NCBI RefSeq assembly: GCF_000005505.3
Contig: NC_016132.3
Span: 45,088,914-45,152,913 of the forward strand
Direction: 5' to 3'
Length of the DNA stretch: 64,000 nt
From: Brachypodium distachyon
Taxonomy: Eukaryota; Streptophyta; Magnoliopsida; Poales; Poaceae
Below are positions 36,940 through 48,843 of this stretch, piece by piece. The notes under the pieces are model-generated. The model made no database searches, was not told where the DNA came from, and saw only the letters and a program-made list of their open reading frames with translations. Numbering within the stretch: position 1 is the stretch's first letter; every line of letters begins with the position of its first letter. Made by a program: the position numbers and the translations under genes.

Positions 36940-37330
36940 TATCACGCCCGACACCTATCCGCCGGTATATAAGGCTAGGAGGGAGGATCGGGAATGGCAT
37001 CCTCTACACACACGTCAGATCTCATCTGTGCAACATAGCTTCAGAGCTTCCTTGTAATCTCGATCAATACAATACACCACAAGCAGGACGTAGAAGTATT
37101 ACCTTCCGAGGACTCCGAACCTAGGTAAACCTTGTGATTCCCCTACTCTTTGTTAGTTGACGAGATTGCTGGTGCACCCCGTGCTCTCCTTAGTCGAAAA
37201 CCTTTGAGTTTGGCTCTTGCTGAAGTGGAACTTCGTCATCGGCGCCTAATTGTAGTGGCTTTGAGCTGCAAGATCGTCCTTGCCTTAGAGTTGTGAAAGC
37301 TTACCTAAACCAGAGATGCAGGAGTTGCAG
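36940..37330 (+). repeat. LTR-like fragment
   Basis: GGTATATAAGGCTAGG (36963-36978) looks like a retroelement TATA region. It is followed by a leader with CAATACAATACACCACAAGC and TATTACCTTCCGAGG, phrases typical of grass gypsy-type LTRs just before the R/U5 boundary. No ends or target duplication were found. Confidence 0.4.
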
Positions 37331-37344
37331 GTCGATCTAAAAAT

Positions 37345-37541
37345 GCATTAGTACGAGGCACGTCCGTATCTCAAGATTACAAATTTAACTAGCAAAGTAT
37401 AAATTATATTTCATAAAAAGAATATCATTAGATTCGTAATCAAATGAATTTTCTAATGATATGTTTTTTACGTCATATAATTTATATTTTAATAGTTAGA
37501 TAGATGCGTGCATGACTCATATATTGGGACTGAGGGAATAG
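37345..37541. repeat. Stowaway-type MITE (family A), inverted second copy
   Basis: In reverse complement it reads CTCAGTCCCAATATATGAGT then the same AT-rich core as the copy at 30828 (AACTATTAAAATATAAATTA, TCATTAGAAAATTCATTTGA). The outer end at 37345 appears eroded. Confidence 0.7.
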
Positions 37542-38364
37542 ATCGAGACATCAGCTGTAGGGCTATCTTGCTCGGCGCGGCTATCACCGTGCAGGCTGAC
37601 GTTTTTAGCTATGACATTGTGCTTTTCGAAATCACATCAAGAGATTGGAACGTAGGGCGGCCCCGCCAGCAGAGTTGAAACGTCTTTCCTGTGCGGGTGG
37701 TGGCAATGGACTCCCCGGAGACGAATGCAGTCGGGTGATCAAGAGAACCTCTGGATGCTTTAGGCAGCAGGGTGTCAATATAATTGGCCGAGCAATTAAG
37801 TGCAGGTTAAAAAACATGGCTACATACTTGAATGTGGGGAACGCAACCTACTAGTTAGCGTTCCTTCCATTCAAACTGGCATGTAACATGGGAGCAGACA
37901 GGCTTCTGATTTTCTTTATTCTAATGACAAGGAAGAATTAAGTAAAGAAAAACTTGACTGAACTTTTAGATACCCGGACTAACAGGCTTTTATCTCCAAT
38001 TCTGCATCGTACTAACTAATTTGATGCGGATTGCACTAGCTTAATTTCATGGTAAACAAGTACAGCTTATCAAAGCCATTCAATCATAAACATCTCGGAC
38101 AAAAAAACAAAGCAGGAAATCATATAAATTACATAAAGCATGGCTTGTATCAACTAGAGCTAAACTACCTCAGTTACTCAACAATTACATGGCATCTACA
38201 ATGGCGTTGAAAGCTTAACTAGCACATAACGTGATTACGCACGTCCAAACTAACAAACTGCGGCAACATACCATTATTGGTCCACTGCTGAGATTTTGAC
38301 AATACATCAAGTGTAGAATAGTTGCAATACCTCAGTCTTGAATCAATTTTGTTTGACCTCATTT
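37542..38364. other. 3' flank of the mtSSB gene
   Basis: AT-rich sequence containing the probable 3' UTR of the minus-strand mtSSB gene. No additional gene was recognised. Confidence 0.4.
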
Positions 38365-41300
38365 TCAGAAGTACCCGACGCCCTTGACTTCACCTATTTT
38401 GGGAGCGTTACCATCCTCACCAAGAAACAGGAGACGACCTGTTTGTAAGAAACAAGTTATCATATTTTCTAACAAATTAATCATGAACACAATTGAACAT
38501 AATTCCTGCATTTTTTTTTCTTCTTGTGTGTGAAGTTGGGCATAAAGAAAACCAAGTTCACAACAATAGCTCGTGTATGCAGTTAAGGTGACTACAGGGA
38601 CATGAGGACATCATTACATTAATTATACCATTGGTAGTGAAGGGGCCAATGCTTAGTTCAGATATGGAACAGTTGTATGTGGTCTCGCTGCTTGTTTGTA
38701 AGTACTTAACTATGTTTTCATGATTTTTGGGTGGACTAGACCAATTGTTGTTCTCCAACAAATAAATGAGCTAGCTATCGCATGCGTGAATTCTGAAGAA
38801 CCCTGCAGAACTCATGTAGGTGAGAGCCTAGCACAAGTTGTAAGGAAATATATATATGGAGAGTGAATTTGGTGTGGAAAACCCACACAAATAACTCACC
38901 CAAAAAGCGGTTGGTTGGAATCAAATTCCGAGGGCCCAGGAGCCGTTGGACTATGCAACAGTGGCATAATGAGCAATTAGTTGGATACATGACCTTTTTA
39001 TTTTATTTTCAAAATGCTTCAAAAAAACTAAATAGTTAGATACAGTTTGTAAGATGTCCTTAAAATCCCTATCTCCTTGAGCAAGGACTTGATGTTTTGG
39101 TAACCAGAAAACAAATTACAGTTAGCCACTTCTATAAATGCATTCACAGAAGGAGATGTGGTCTAAGGTGAGAATGTTGAAGACGTAGTTCAAACCCATA
39201 CACAACATACAATTGTTGATGTAGGTTGTCTTTTAAGTGTGCCATCTAGATTACTGATAAATTTCAAGTACTTACGAAATAAAGCTTACATGTACTGTAC
39301 AAATTGCAACAGCCTCGTAAGTCTAGCACCTTTATGCCAGCCCATACGAAACATTGGGCAGCACTACATGATTCTAAGCAGCAGATATCTCATGAACTGA
39401 AGATGGCTGCTATACAGGTTACTCACGGAGCATGTAAGAAGTGCCCAAACTGTGCTACTGTGAATCTGTGATCACCTTGAAGATGATCTGCTAAAACTAG
39501 ACAATGGTGGGTTGCAAAGTTGACGATGGTGGAATGCAGAAGGCTCTTGTTAGTAACTTCATCTTCCATTAATCTTGATTGCATTAGTTTATGGGGCTTT
39601 AAAGTATCTTTGGAATGTTTTTTCTTCATCTTCAGTAATAATAAAAGAAGTTATGTCGGATCCATGTCATCTCCACCATTCAACCATCTGATCTATTGTC
39701 CCATGTTTCTTAATGATGAATGTTGTATCAATCATCTCGATCTAACATCCCATGTCTGCTGAATGATGTATACCATCGATGAAACAAAACCCGACAAAAC
39801 CCCCGCAAATGATGCTCCCAAATAAAATATGTATATTGATGATCAAACAAATCCCGAAAAAAACCCCGTAAAAACAACGCTCCTTAATGATCTGTATACA
39901 ATGAAGAAAATCCTGTAAATAATGACCCCCTTGATCTCAATCCTCACGTAATCAACACATTCGCAGATAATGACCTCCATCCACACTGCCGCTCCTGCAC
40001 GCCCTCGAGCAGGCAAGGACCTCCATCCACACTAACAAGGCCCGTGCTGTGCCTGAAGACGCTGCTGCAGGACCACCCTCCTCGAGCCACCGTGCCTCAA
40101 ACTCCTCTCACTGCCGAGCACTGGCCCAGGACTGCAGCCAGGACGCCCTTCTCGCACGATCTCTCAAGGGCTGCCCTGATTCCTAACCTCGCGCATAGTG
40201 TGTCACACACAAGCCCCTCCCTGCACCCACGACTCTGGCCATTGATGTTTGCCCTGGTACTAGCATGGTGTTGCTCTAATCTAATTGGTTTGAATGCTTG
40301 GAAATAACATTGGTTTGAATGCGCTCTTTGCAACCTGTAACATTAGTCCACTGCATGCTGCAGTCAGTGACAATTATTGGCATGCTAAGACATTGCTACA
40401 TATTATCTCATAATGATGAACTTTGCAAAGTTGACTATGTTGTACTAACAATTGTTGATGAGACGTCCTCACTGATGGTGGAAGTGGCCATTTTGCCAAA
40501 ACAGTAGGAGCTCTAAAGGTTTGTCCCTGTACCTTAGTGTGTTAATTAAATTAGTGAAAATACCATGTGATGGTTTGGGGGCTTCAGTGTACAGTGTTGA
40601 TCATATAGCTGAGTACTATCTTGATATTATCAGGAATCATGATCAAGGATGGCTGCAGGAAATGGGAAAAGATGGTACGTCCATGCTATTCACTAGCTGT
40701 CCCTCTTCAGGTTCGATTGCTCTCTTTTTTTCTGCTATTGTTTTCTTTGTAGACAATGGGGTTCACTTATGGCCACTGCCGCACCGTATTGGGGATTCCA
40801 TTGAGCAGTTATGCAATCCATTTTTTTCTAAGGATATAACTAAATTCAGTGTTCAATAAAACGTTTCTGAGGAATGATTTATGCCACTTGATACATCAAA
40901 GTTCATGCCAACTGATCCCTAGTTGGTACTCCCTCCTTATTATAAGGTATATAGTTTTTGTCTTAAGTCAACTTTATAAAGTTTGACCAAATTTATAGGA
41001 AAACGTATCAACATATATACAAATAAATATATTATGAAAATATATTTTATGGTTGATCTATTGATATTGGTTTAGTATTGTAGATGTTGATAGCTTTTCC
41101 TATAAACTTGGTCTTGAGATGAAAACATAAAAATTCAGGCCAACTGATCCCTAATTGGTACTGCCTAGAGCTGCAAGTTTGTGACCCTCAGGGTACCCAT
41201 TGACCCTCCTTAGTTCAACCAAATGAACTAGTTTTTCAAAAAGTTGTGTCATTTTGAAACTTTAGTTCATTTGGTTGAACTAAGGAGGGTCAATGGGTAC

Positions 41301-44300
41301 CCTGAGGGTCACAAACTTGCAGCTCTAGTACTCCCTCCTTTTAACATATGGTTTTTGTCTTGTGTCAAACTTTCTAAAGTTCGACCAAATTTATAGGAAA
41401 AGGTATCAACATATATAACATCAAATAAATATATTTGTCTATTTGATGGTTGATCTATTGGTATTGTGGTATAGTAGATGTTGATAGTTTTCCCTATGAA
41501 ATTGGTCAACCTTCAAAAGGTTTGACTTAGGACAAAAACCCTATGCCTTATAATATGGAAAGGAGGGACTAAATCCATATTGAGTTGGCTGTTTCCGTTA
41601 GACAATACCTAAGTTGCTGATGATAATCCTATCAATAACCCCTAGACCAGCTGCATTTGGTGAGAAATCTGATTTTTATGTTTCTTGTTTGCTGCATATT
41701 TATCTCTTTGATCCTTTCTACATTTGATCAAACAGTTTCTTACTGCAGATTAAGAAATATGTTAACATCTAAGGTTATGATTGCATTTGCTTGAAGAATT
41801 GCCAATTTGATGTGACAAATTGTCTTGAGAAGGTTGTGTAATATTATAGTGGCATGCTATTGGACACTATAAGATATGTTTTTATTAAGAGACATGTTTT
41901 CATTAAGACATATTTAACAGGTTCATTTCTTATCGAGGAAAGGCGCACACTCTTGGATATAGCTCACATATACAGGTGTACACATTGGGTCTAAAATTTT
42001 CAAAAATGTTAGGAGGAAATGGGAAGGCATGTTAAGAAGTTGTCAAATACTGACAAAGCTGAAAATCACAATTTCTGTTACTTCAGACTCGAGGAAAACA
42101 TAATTCATTGCTAAAACTGAAGGTGTGCTTCTTAAAATATATTTTTGGCCCTTTCTAGTACTTTATCACACAATATGAAACTAGATTATTTTTCCTTCAG
42201 GTAAGTAAATAGTCAGTAAGCTGCATGGTTTAGTGTGGCTTCAGGCTCTACTTTGTGTAAGCTAGCTGCAGTGCTAGGTTTTCTATCAAGAATTACATTT
42301 TTATCATACTATGGATAACAAAGGCTTTACATTCCTGGTGAATTATTTGTAGTTTTGTACCACGGTAATAGGTGATTTCTGTAGGCTGTGGCAACCGGTA
42401 ATTTCCCTTTTTATTTATTAAAATGATATGAGTAAATAACCATCAGATTCAGGTCTTTTTGAGCTTGATGTCTTCCGAATAGCAACATGGAGTCTACTGA
42501 AACGGTATACATTGTAAACATTCATTTGGAAGGATGGGATAGGAACATAAGAAGATCATATAGAAGTTCGGTATTTGTGGAGGGCCGGATATTATCATAT
42601 GATGTATCTGTGTAGTACTAGAGAAAGATTGTCTATATGTGGTCATTGTTTCTTTATTTAAATTAAAGCATCTATGTTTCCAGTTTCCTACATAAACTAG
42701 CTAAATGCCCATGCGTTGCTACGGATAAAACATATTAGACTGCTTGTGAATTAAAAAACTTTTGTGTGTTAATGACAAGTGCTAGTAATTTTATGATTTA
42801 TCTTAGCTTCGATGGAAAACACCATTCATATCTTAATTATTTAACAAATATTTAACAGATTTAATTGTTGTGTTAGGAGGTGGTAAGCTTTTTTTTTTTA
42901 CGATAGAGGAGGCAAATAGGTGACGGACCGCCGCCACCAATTGCCTCTTTTATAAGAGTAAAGCTCTGGTTCCGGGGACATACTTCATTATGTGTATGTG
43001 CTGTTTGTATTCACGTAGGAGAAGTAGCCTCAAGAAAGAATAGTGTGTCCTATTCATTTCCTCAGGAAATGATTTTGAGTGCACATATACAAGTGCGGTG
43101 ATAATATGGTGTACGGTATGTATAAGATAAGTATATAAATGGTTCGATTGTGTTTTCACATTTCATAAGTATACTTTTACAAAACAGTTAGTGAACCAAG
43201 ATTTTTGTACATGTTAGTTCATAGATCCAAAACTTTACAGGTAACATAAGTTGAGAGGATGGGTCTGCTGGTTTAGGAAAAAAAGAAGGGGCTACTTGTT
43301 TTCTTGAATAACTGAACAATGATTATTCAATATGCTACACTTCAAGCAAAATTGTAAAAGAAACATTTCAGGGAAATAAATTTTCGCATTTAGCCTGTAA
43401 GATGTAGCAACTTTTCCCCACTACTGGACGATGCATTGTTTTGTTATCAAAAGCTAACAAGAACTCTGTTGGTTCAAACGAAAAGAAAGGTGAAAACATG
43501 GTATTGAGCAGCAAGCTGTTTTCGGACAAACACTGGTCGCTTGTCAATAAAACATTTGAAGGAAAATAATGTATTCACTTCCATGGGTGTTTAGCCTGTA
43601 ATATTTAACAACCAAAGGCTTCAAGCACAAGGCTGAAAAAAAAAACTAACAGAGCAAGAAGAAATAAAGAAGCTGAATGTGTGATATGTCTACACCGTCA
43701 GAAACATACCATTTGCACGCACAGCTATTTCCCTTATGCGTCTAACCAGCCCAGTAATAGGATCAGAGAACACCTTTGTCTCAAGATTACCTTCCAAATA
43801 GAGAACAGTCCTGAAATTTGCAGATTTAGAGGTGTATGTGAAATCAATCGACCAAAGCAAATAGAATAACAAAGGGGCGACAGCATAGAGCTAAAACTAA
43901 ATTCAACATGTTGCCACTGCACTAATATGCAAACTGAAATCTGGGAATGACAAGAGACATTTAGTTTCCAGCTACAACTAAAACCAATCCCTGAAACACT
44001 CTCACAGGAAAAATTGATGCATCGGTTTGAGATGGATACTAGTGGGTTTACGATGCCTGTTTACATCAAATTTCACAAGCAGACCATCCCATGTTATAAT
44101 GCTGAATCACTGAACGGTTTTGGGCGAAATGAACCATCTTAGTAAAGCCGACACTTCTCACTACCTCGAGACTCATCGAGCTCGAAGTTATATCCCACAG
44201 AAGAAAAATCTAGGGTCGCACGGATGGGAGATAGGCGCTCACCCTATCTTGACATTCTTCAGCGTGAGGCTGCCCAGCCTTTCCGGGTATACGCAGACGC

Positions 44301-44809
44301 GGTGCCACTGCACGGAGCTGCGGTCCGCGTACTGGTGCGGTTCCTCGTTGTCCAACGGGCGGCGGTTGTTGCGGATGCCACCGGTGCCCAGCGAGAACAG
44401 CACAACGGTCTTCCCGCTCCGCAGCCGCTTCTGCATAGGTTCCTGCCCCACCTTCCCCACCATTATAGCCTTCACGATTCCAGAAACAAAAAACGCACAT
44501 CACATTTCGGCTCCCACCAAATCAAGCCCAAGCGGAGCAGAGAACCAAGGGTGCTATATATACAACCTTGTAGATGCCGGGGTCAAGGCCATTCTCGAGG
44601 GGGCGGGTGGTGTTGGGGGCCCGGTGCTGGTTCGGGGGCTGATTACCCTCATCCGCGGGGGCATGATCAGGGTCGGGCTCTGCATCGGATCCCGCAAGAG
44701 AGGGGGAGGAATTGGTGGAGAAGGGGCGGAGAGAAGAGGACACGAAGCGGCGTGAGAGGAGGAGGAAGCGGCGGCCGAGGAGGGAGGAGGAGGAGGTGCA
44801 GGCCGCCAT
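38365..44809 (-). CDS. MTSSB: Mitochondrial single-stranded DNA-binding protein, four exons
   Basis: Exons 44809-44567, 44469-44243, 43810-43710 and 38438-38365 join with GT/AG borders in phase, giving 214 residues. The first ~35 residues are rich in Ser, Arg and Leu with no acid (MAACTSSSSLLGRRFLLLSR), as in a mitochondrial transit peptide; an acidic linker follows. From about residue 80 the bacterial-type SSB OB-fold is clear: KAIMVGKVGQEP, SLGTGGIRNNRR, VQWHRVCVYPERL, LYLEGNLETKVF, and the end RLLFLGEDG. It binds and protects ssDNA during mitochondrial DNA replication and recombination, acting as a tetramer in relatives. The last intron is 5.27 kb and stuffed with repeats, so the final 24 codons depend on splicing across it. 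No coding lesion was seen. Confidence 0.93.
39780..40310. other. Intron 3 segment with short repeats and C-rich stretch
   Basis: Near 39780-39930 the phrase AAACCCCGCAAA/AAACCCCGTAAA with TGATGCTCCC recurs about three times, an irregular tandem pattern. It is followed by a C-rich stretch (39980-40260) whose short frames show no domain. Likely decayed transposon or captured sequence. Confidence 0.3.
40929..41125. repeat. Stowaway-type MITE copy A in mtSSB intron 3
   Basis: Begins CTCCCTCCTTATTATAAGG after TA, and shares its body with copy B at 41331 (TTTGACCAAATTTATAGGAAAA, ATGGTTGATCTATTG, TAGATGTTGATAG). The right end has eroded. Confidence 0.7.
41165..41328. repeat. Perfect 66-bp inverted repeat (hairpin) in mtSSB intron 3
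   Basis: The left arm 41165-41230 (starting CTAGAGCTGCAAGTTTGTGA) and the right arm 41263-41328 are exact reverse complements over all 66 bases, separated by a 32-nt spacer that is itself partly complementary. It is flanked by TACTGC (41159-41164) and TACTCC (41329-41334), a likely target duplication with one mismatch. A transcript of either strand folds into a long perfect stem. No coding frame. Confidence 0.9.
41331..41569. repeat. Stowaway-type MITE copy B in mtSSB intron 3
   Basis: CTCCCTCCTTTTAACATATG at 41331 after TA; the inverted end TTATAATATGGAAAGGAGGGA runs to about 41569 before TA. Same family as copy A, and complete. The hairpin separates it from the duplicated flank CCAACTGATCCCTAATTGG. 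Confidence 0.75.
42697..42960 (-). mobile_element. Helitron-like 3' end in mtSSB intron 3
   Basis: Read on the minus strand, GCAACGCATGGGCATTTAGCTAGT ends in CTAG at 42697 before T, and the preceding bases recall the degenerate hairpin of common grass Helitron termini. The other end was not located; the right limit given is arbitrary. Confidence 0.3.
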
Positions 44810-44814
44810 GGATG

Positions 44815-45627
44815 CACGTTGAGAGGAGGGATCGCAGCTAAACCCTCAGCAAAGCCCTAGTTTTGATGGGTTTGGTGGGCCGCTCAGGCGGAGGAAGATG
44901 ATGCAAGTTAGGATGCAGTTTGGGCCTCCCTGCACGAGGAAAGACGAACTCTCGGGTCGCAAGAGATTGACAGCCTCTTTGGAGGACTTTTGCATCAGAA
45001 ACGTTTTATCTGGTTGTTTTTTAGAAACACTACGAACACATCTACTCGCAAACACGTCCATACACTCGTTTATGAAGGCCTGCACATACGTCATATCTCG
45101 TATGAGCATCTCCGAAAAACTGAGCTGGCACACTCTACCGCTATGATCACCTTCGATAGATGAGGTTGAAGAAGTCACCTTTATGAAGGCCTGCACACGC
45201 ATCGTATCCTTATAATCACCTTTGAGAGATCGAGCCGGCACACCCTATCCACTGAGCACCGCGGACACCTCGACTAACGCTCATTGATTAATAGGTAATG
45301 CAATCCCCCGTGTCAAGTTTATAACTTGAACCCAGATGAGTTGCTACGGAACATAACTAACTATGCAATCGGGTGCTCTTTTATCAGATAAGGTGTCATG
45401 CTCGTCGAGGTCAACGGGCGGCTCTTAGTGCGCGATGGCACCGATCGATTGTACTCATTCAGGGGCGAAGCTGTGTGCAGCATCCCTGATTCACAGCCAT
45501 CACCGTGTGGAAGAAAAAAAAATTAATAGTGATTATGAGTCTAATAAGGCCAAGGCATCAGGTCAGGCCGTAATTTCAGTTTGGGTGGCTACAAATCTGA
45601 AAAATTTATGGTACATTGAAAATTACA
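44815..45627. other. mtSSB upstream region, then spacer
   Basis: The promoter of mtSSB lies here, reading leftwards. The stretch 45070-45260 contains two similar phrases (TTTATGAAGGCCTGCACA with CGTAT and GAGAGAT/GATAGAT; units near 45071 and 45179), a tandem-like remnant about 108 bp apart. No other gene. Confidence 0.4.
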
Positions 45628-45629
45628 TA

Positions 45630-45871
45630 CTCCCTCCGTTCTTTAAAGAACGGCATATTAGCTTTCATTAAGACAAAGTTTTGATCACAAGTTACTATAT
45701 CAAGATGTATTTATATATGACATAAAATTAGTATCGTTAGATTCGTTATCAAAAGTACTTCATGATACTTGTGGTTTTATGACATATAAACCACACTTTA
45801 ATATAGTAATTTGTGATCAAAGCCTTGTCTTAATGAAAACTAATATGCACTTCTTTAAGTAACGGAGGGAG
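45630..45871. repeat. Stowaway MITE, 242 bp
   Basis: CTCCCTCCGTTCTTTAAAGA at 45630 pairs with TTCTTTAAGTAACGGAGGGAG ending 45871. TA lies on both sides (45628-45629, 45872-45873). The two halves are largely complementary (fold-back). Confidence 0.85.
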
Positions 45872-46422
45872 TATTTGCCACTCAAATTTTGCGCGTATGC
45901 CCAAATACCACTCAGAATTTTCTTGTTCCAAATTTGCCGCTCAAATTTTGCATGGGGTACAAATATGCCACGACCATTAGTTGACCGTTAAGTAAGAGAT
46001 GAAAAGACATTTTTGCCCCCAAGTAGTATGTTGATTTCCTTTAAAACAAAGTACTCAGTTTAGAAAACTTATATTTTCAATTTTGCCCCTAGGTAGTATG
46101 CTTCCCTAGTTAGTATTTCAATTTTTCATGTCAAAATCACTATTACTCATTTCAATTTTTTGCTGAAACTTATTCTAAATAATTTGTTACTGACATCTTA
46201 AAAATTTGAAAATATAAGTTCTCTAAAACGAGTACTTTGTTGTAACAAAAATCAACATACTACGTAGAGGCAAAAAAAAATTTCATCTCTTACTTAACGG
46301 TAACTAGCGGTCAACTAACAGTAGTGCCTATTTGCACCCCATGCAAAATTTGAGTGGCAAATTTGAAACAAGAAAATTCCAAATGACATTTGCACATATG
46401 AGATAAATTTGAGTGATAAATA
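45872..46422. repeat. Long inverted repeat (fold-back element), arms about 210 bp
   Basis: The left arm (from TATTTGCCACTCAAATTT at 45872 to about 46085) matches the reverse complement of the right arm (about 46205-46422, ending GAGTGATAAATA). Shared phrases include AGAATTTTCTTGTTCCAAAT, TTTGCATGGGGT, GTTAAGTAAGAGATGAAA and TAGTATGTTGATTT. The arms differ at several sites and by small indels. It is AT-rich and non-coding, likely a Mutator-type or unclassified fold-back MITE; no clear target duplication. Confidence 0.75.
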
Positions 46423-47062
46423 CGGAATTCTCTATATATTGAAGTGATGCATCAGGGACACATTGGCTGCAGATCCGCCCCTGATGCTCATTTATGCGTC
46501 TATGAAGTGCAATGAAGTTATGAAAGGCACAAATGTTTAATCAAGCGCTAGTAAATAAAGTTGCTAAGGACAAAAGACATGTGGAGAGCTGCTGACAAAT
46601 AGGCAATGCTGTTTTAGTCGAAGTTAGAACGATATTCCATATTCCGTTGGGTCTAGCGGTGTACGTGTTTCGATTTTTCGTGGCCGCGTGTCAATTTTAT
46701 AAAAAAAATCCATATAGATGAAAATTCATTACAATCAATATTTTTTCCTTTATCATAACTATTCATTCAAATTTCAACGTGACCGTCAAACTTCTTGCTA
46801 CGCATGGAGTAGACCCGGCCTCACGATCGTTGTTCATCACCTGATACTTTCGATTCCTAGAAAAGAAAACTGCTGATTTTGAGTAAAGAAAACCCTGATA
46901 ATTTCGTAGCAAGCAATTACACATTTACGTCGCATATCACGCTGCGCCTATTCTCTGCTTCTCTGCACCTCGTTACGCGCCACAGGTCAAGACGTCAAGG
47001 GAGTGATCTGGAGACAATTACAGCTCCGAGCGTTGTGACATGCATGCATGCATGTGGATATA
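46423..47062. other. Spacer
   Basis: AT-rich, no gene recognised. A short GCATGCATGCATG run occurs at about 47040-47053. Confidence 0.4.
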
Positions 47063-47382
47063 TTAGAGCATCCACAGTCCTTAAAAAAACTGCCTCTATA
47101 AACACCTCTAAGCCTTAGAGACTGACTCTAAGCATTGCAAGTAGCTGCCTCTAAGGTAAAAATCTAAAACCTGTCTCCAAATGAAGAGGCAACCTCCACC
47201 CATTAAAATATAATATTTTTATGGCCGTTGGAATTTACCGTTGGGTAGCCTACCATACCAGGCCATCCACCAGCCGTTGCATATATACAAATGCATTTGA
47301 TCTTCATTTTTACATCTCCAAGGTGGCTGAAGCAACAATACAAACACAACTTGATTCTAGATATTCTACACCAACCAAATAC

Positions 47383-48600
47383 ATGGAGAACTCATCTTCA
47401 ACAGGTTTTACAAACATGTTGAACAGTTCTACCTAGCCAACACAAGATCCAGGACAAAGCAATGTTCCACTCTCATCCTCTCAATACAACCAACACTTTC
47501 AGCCTCCTCACACACAAGGCCAATACTTCCATCATCTCCAACCACAAGGTCAGCATTTTCAGCCACCTCAACCACAGATGTACTATCCATATTCTGGTCC
47601 AGGAAGCTATCCTTCATTTTCACATGGAGTGATTGGAGGAGCTCCAATGAGTCAGCCGTCATCCTCATTTGCTGGATTTGCTGGAGTTGATCCACGCAGC
47701 GTGAACAACTTGCAAGCTTCACCTGCTGGAAACAATCATGAAGAAGTGAATGTCCAAGAATCAAGTGGTAGCAGTCCAGGAGAACAGGAAGAACAAGTCA
47801 CCAAGAGAAGAAACTGGACAGAGCAAGAAAATCTTCGGCTTGTTAGTGCTTGGCTGGCCACTTCTTTTGATCCAATCGAAGGCAACTCAAAGAAATTAGA
47901 GCACTACTGGAAACAGGTGGCTGAAGAGTACAAAAGCAACACCCCACAAGATAGGAAAAGATCATCCAAGCAATTGAGAGACCACTGGAGCAAGGCAAAC
48001 CAACTGGTGACCCTCTTCAATGGGTGCTATGCTACACAAAAGAGTGTATATGCTAGTGGTATAAATGACAAAGGCCTCATGGACCAAGCAAAAGCAGTCT
48101 TCAAGAGCAAAAATAAGCAAAAACCTTTCAACTTGGAATATTGGTGGGAAGCAGTGAGACAACATCAAAAGTGGAGATCAATTTACATGGAGAAGGATTG
48201 CAGCAGCAAAAGAGCCAAGATTTCAGAGGCAGGGACATACACAAGTTCTAGCAAAGAAACAGAAGAGACAATGGAACCTCAACCTGAAGGTCAAAAGCAA
48301 GCCAAATGAAAGCTAAAAGCAACATCAAAGGGAAAGTCCTCCTCCAGCAACCTGCAACCAGATCCAACCATGCGACTATATCACGATGCTATGGCACTGA
48401 AGTCAGAAGCAAAAAAGGAGAAGGCATCTGCCATGAAAGATTATGCTGCTGCCACAATGGAGAAGGCACGGGCCAAAAAATTGGACACATATATGAAAAA
48501 GCTCCAGACCGACACTTCATCCTTCAATGAAGCAAAATTACTACGACATGAGAATATAGTAGATCAACTAGGATTGGAGTTGTTTAGTATTAAAGACTAG
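47383..48600 (+). pseudogene. PIF/Harbinger ORF1 (Myb/trihelix-like plus NAM-associated domain)
   Basis: A single reading frame from ATG 47383 to the stop at 48600 (405 codons), interrupted by TAG at 47434-47436 and TGA at 48307-48309. The N-terminal third is Gln/Pro-rich (QPQMYYPYSGPGSYPSF region). A SANT/trihelix-like domain follows (KRRNWTEQENLRLVSAWL ... YWKQVAEEY ... LRDHWSKANQLV), then a Lys/Ala-rich coiled-coil tail (KKEKASAMKDYAAATMEKAR) like the NAM-associated C-terminal region. In other PIF elements this protein binds element DNA and helps bring the transposase into the nucleus. Both stops are single-codon lesions with the frame open on either side. Host annotations often mislabel this family as glutathione S-transferase T3-like. 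Confidence 0.85.
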
Positions 48601-48757
48601 GACTTGGCATTTAGTATTTTTTGGAATGTATCATTTAATTTCGAAATTTCTGTATCTCGCATCGTATCGTACAAATGTATCTTGTTTCTGAATTAATATA
48701 TCTTATTTCAATATCAGTGGAATACACAGACTTATCCTACATACAAAGATAATATAT

Positions 48758-48830
48758 GAACTAGCAGTTTAGAAACTAGCCGTTAGAAAACTAGCTGTTA
48801 GAAAACTAGCCGTCGGAAACTAGCAGTTGG
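48758..48830. repeat. Five short tandem repeats between the two PIF genes
   Basis: A 14-15 bp unit of the form GAAAACTAGCCGTTA recurs five times with small changes, just before the transposase promoter region (TATAAATAGAGG at 48836-48847). The position suggests ORF1 or transposase binding sites or a promoter element. Confidence 0.7.
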
Positions 48831-48835
48831 AATTC

Positions 48836-48843
48836 TATAAATA
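48836..48843 (+). promoter_or_regulatory. TATA box of the PIF transposase gene
   Basis: CTATAAATAGAGG lies about 60 bp before the transposase ATG at 48899 and directly after the tandem repeats. Confidence 0.6.

Noticed and set aside
44224..44841. 205- and 211-codon plus-strand frames opposite the mtSSB first exons
   Set aside because: Shadows of the minus-strand mtSSB exons; no domain.
47040..47056. GCATGCATGCATGCATG palindromic run
   Set aside because: Short simple repeat common in plant DNA; too short to support a regulatory (RY-element) claim.
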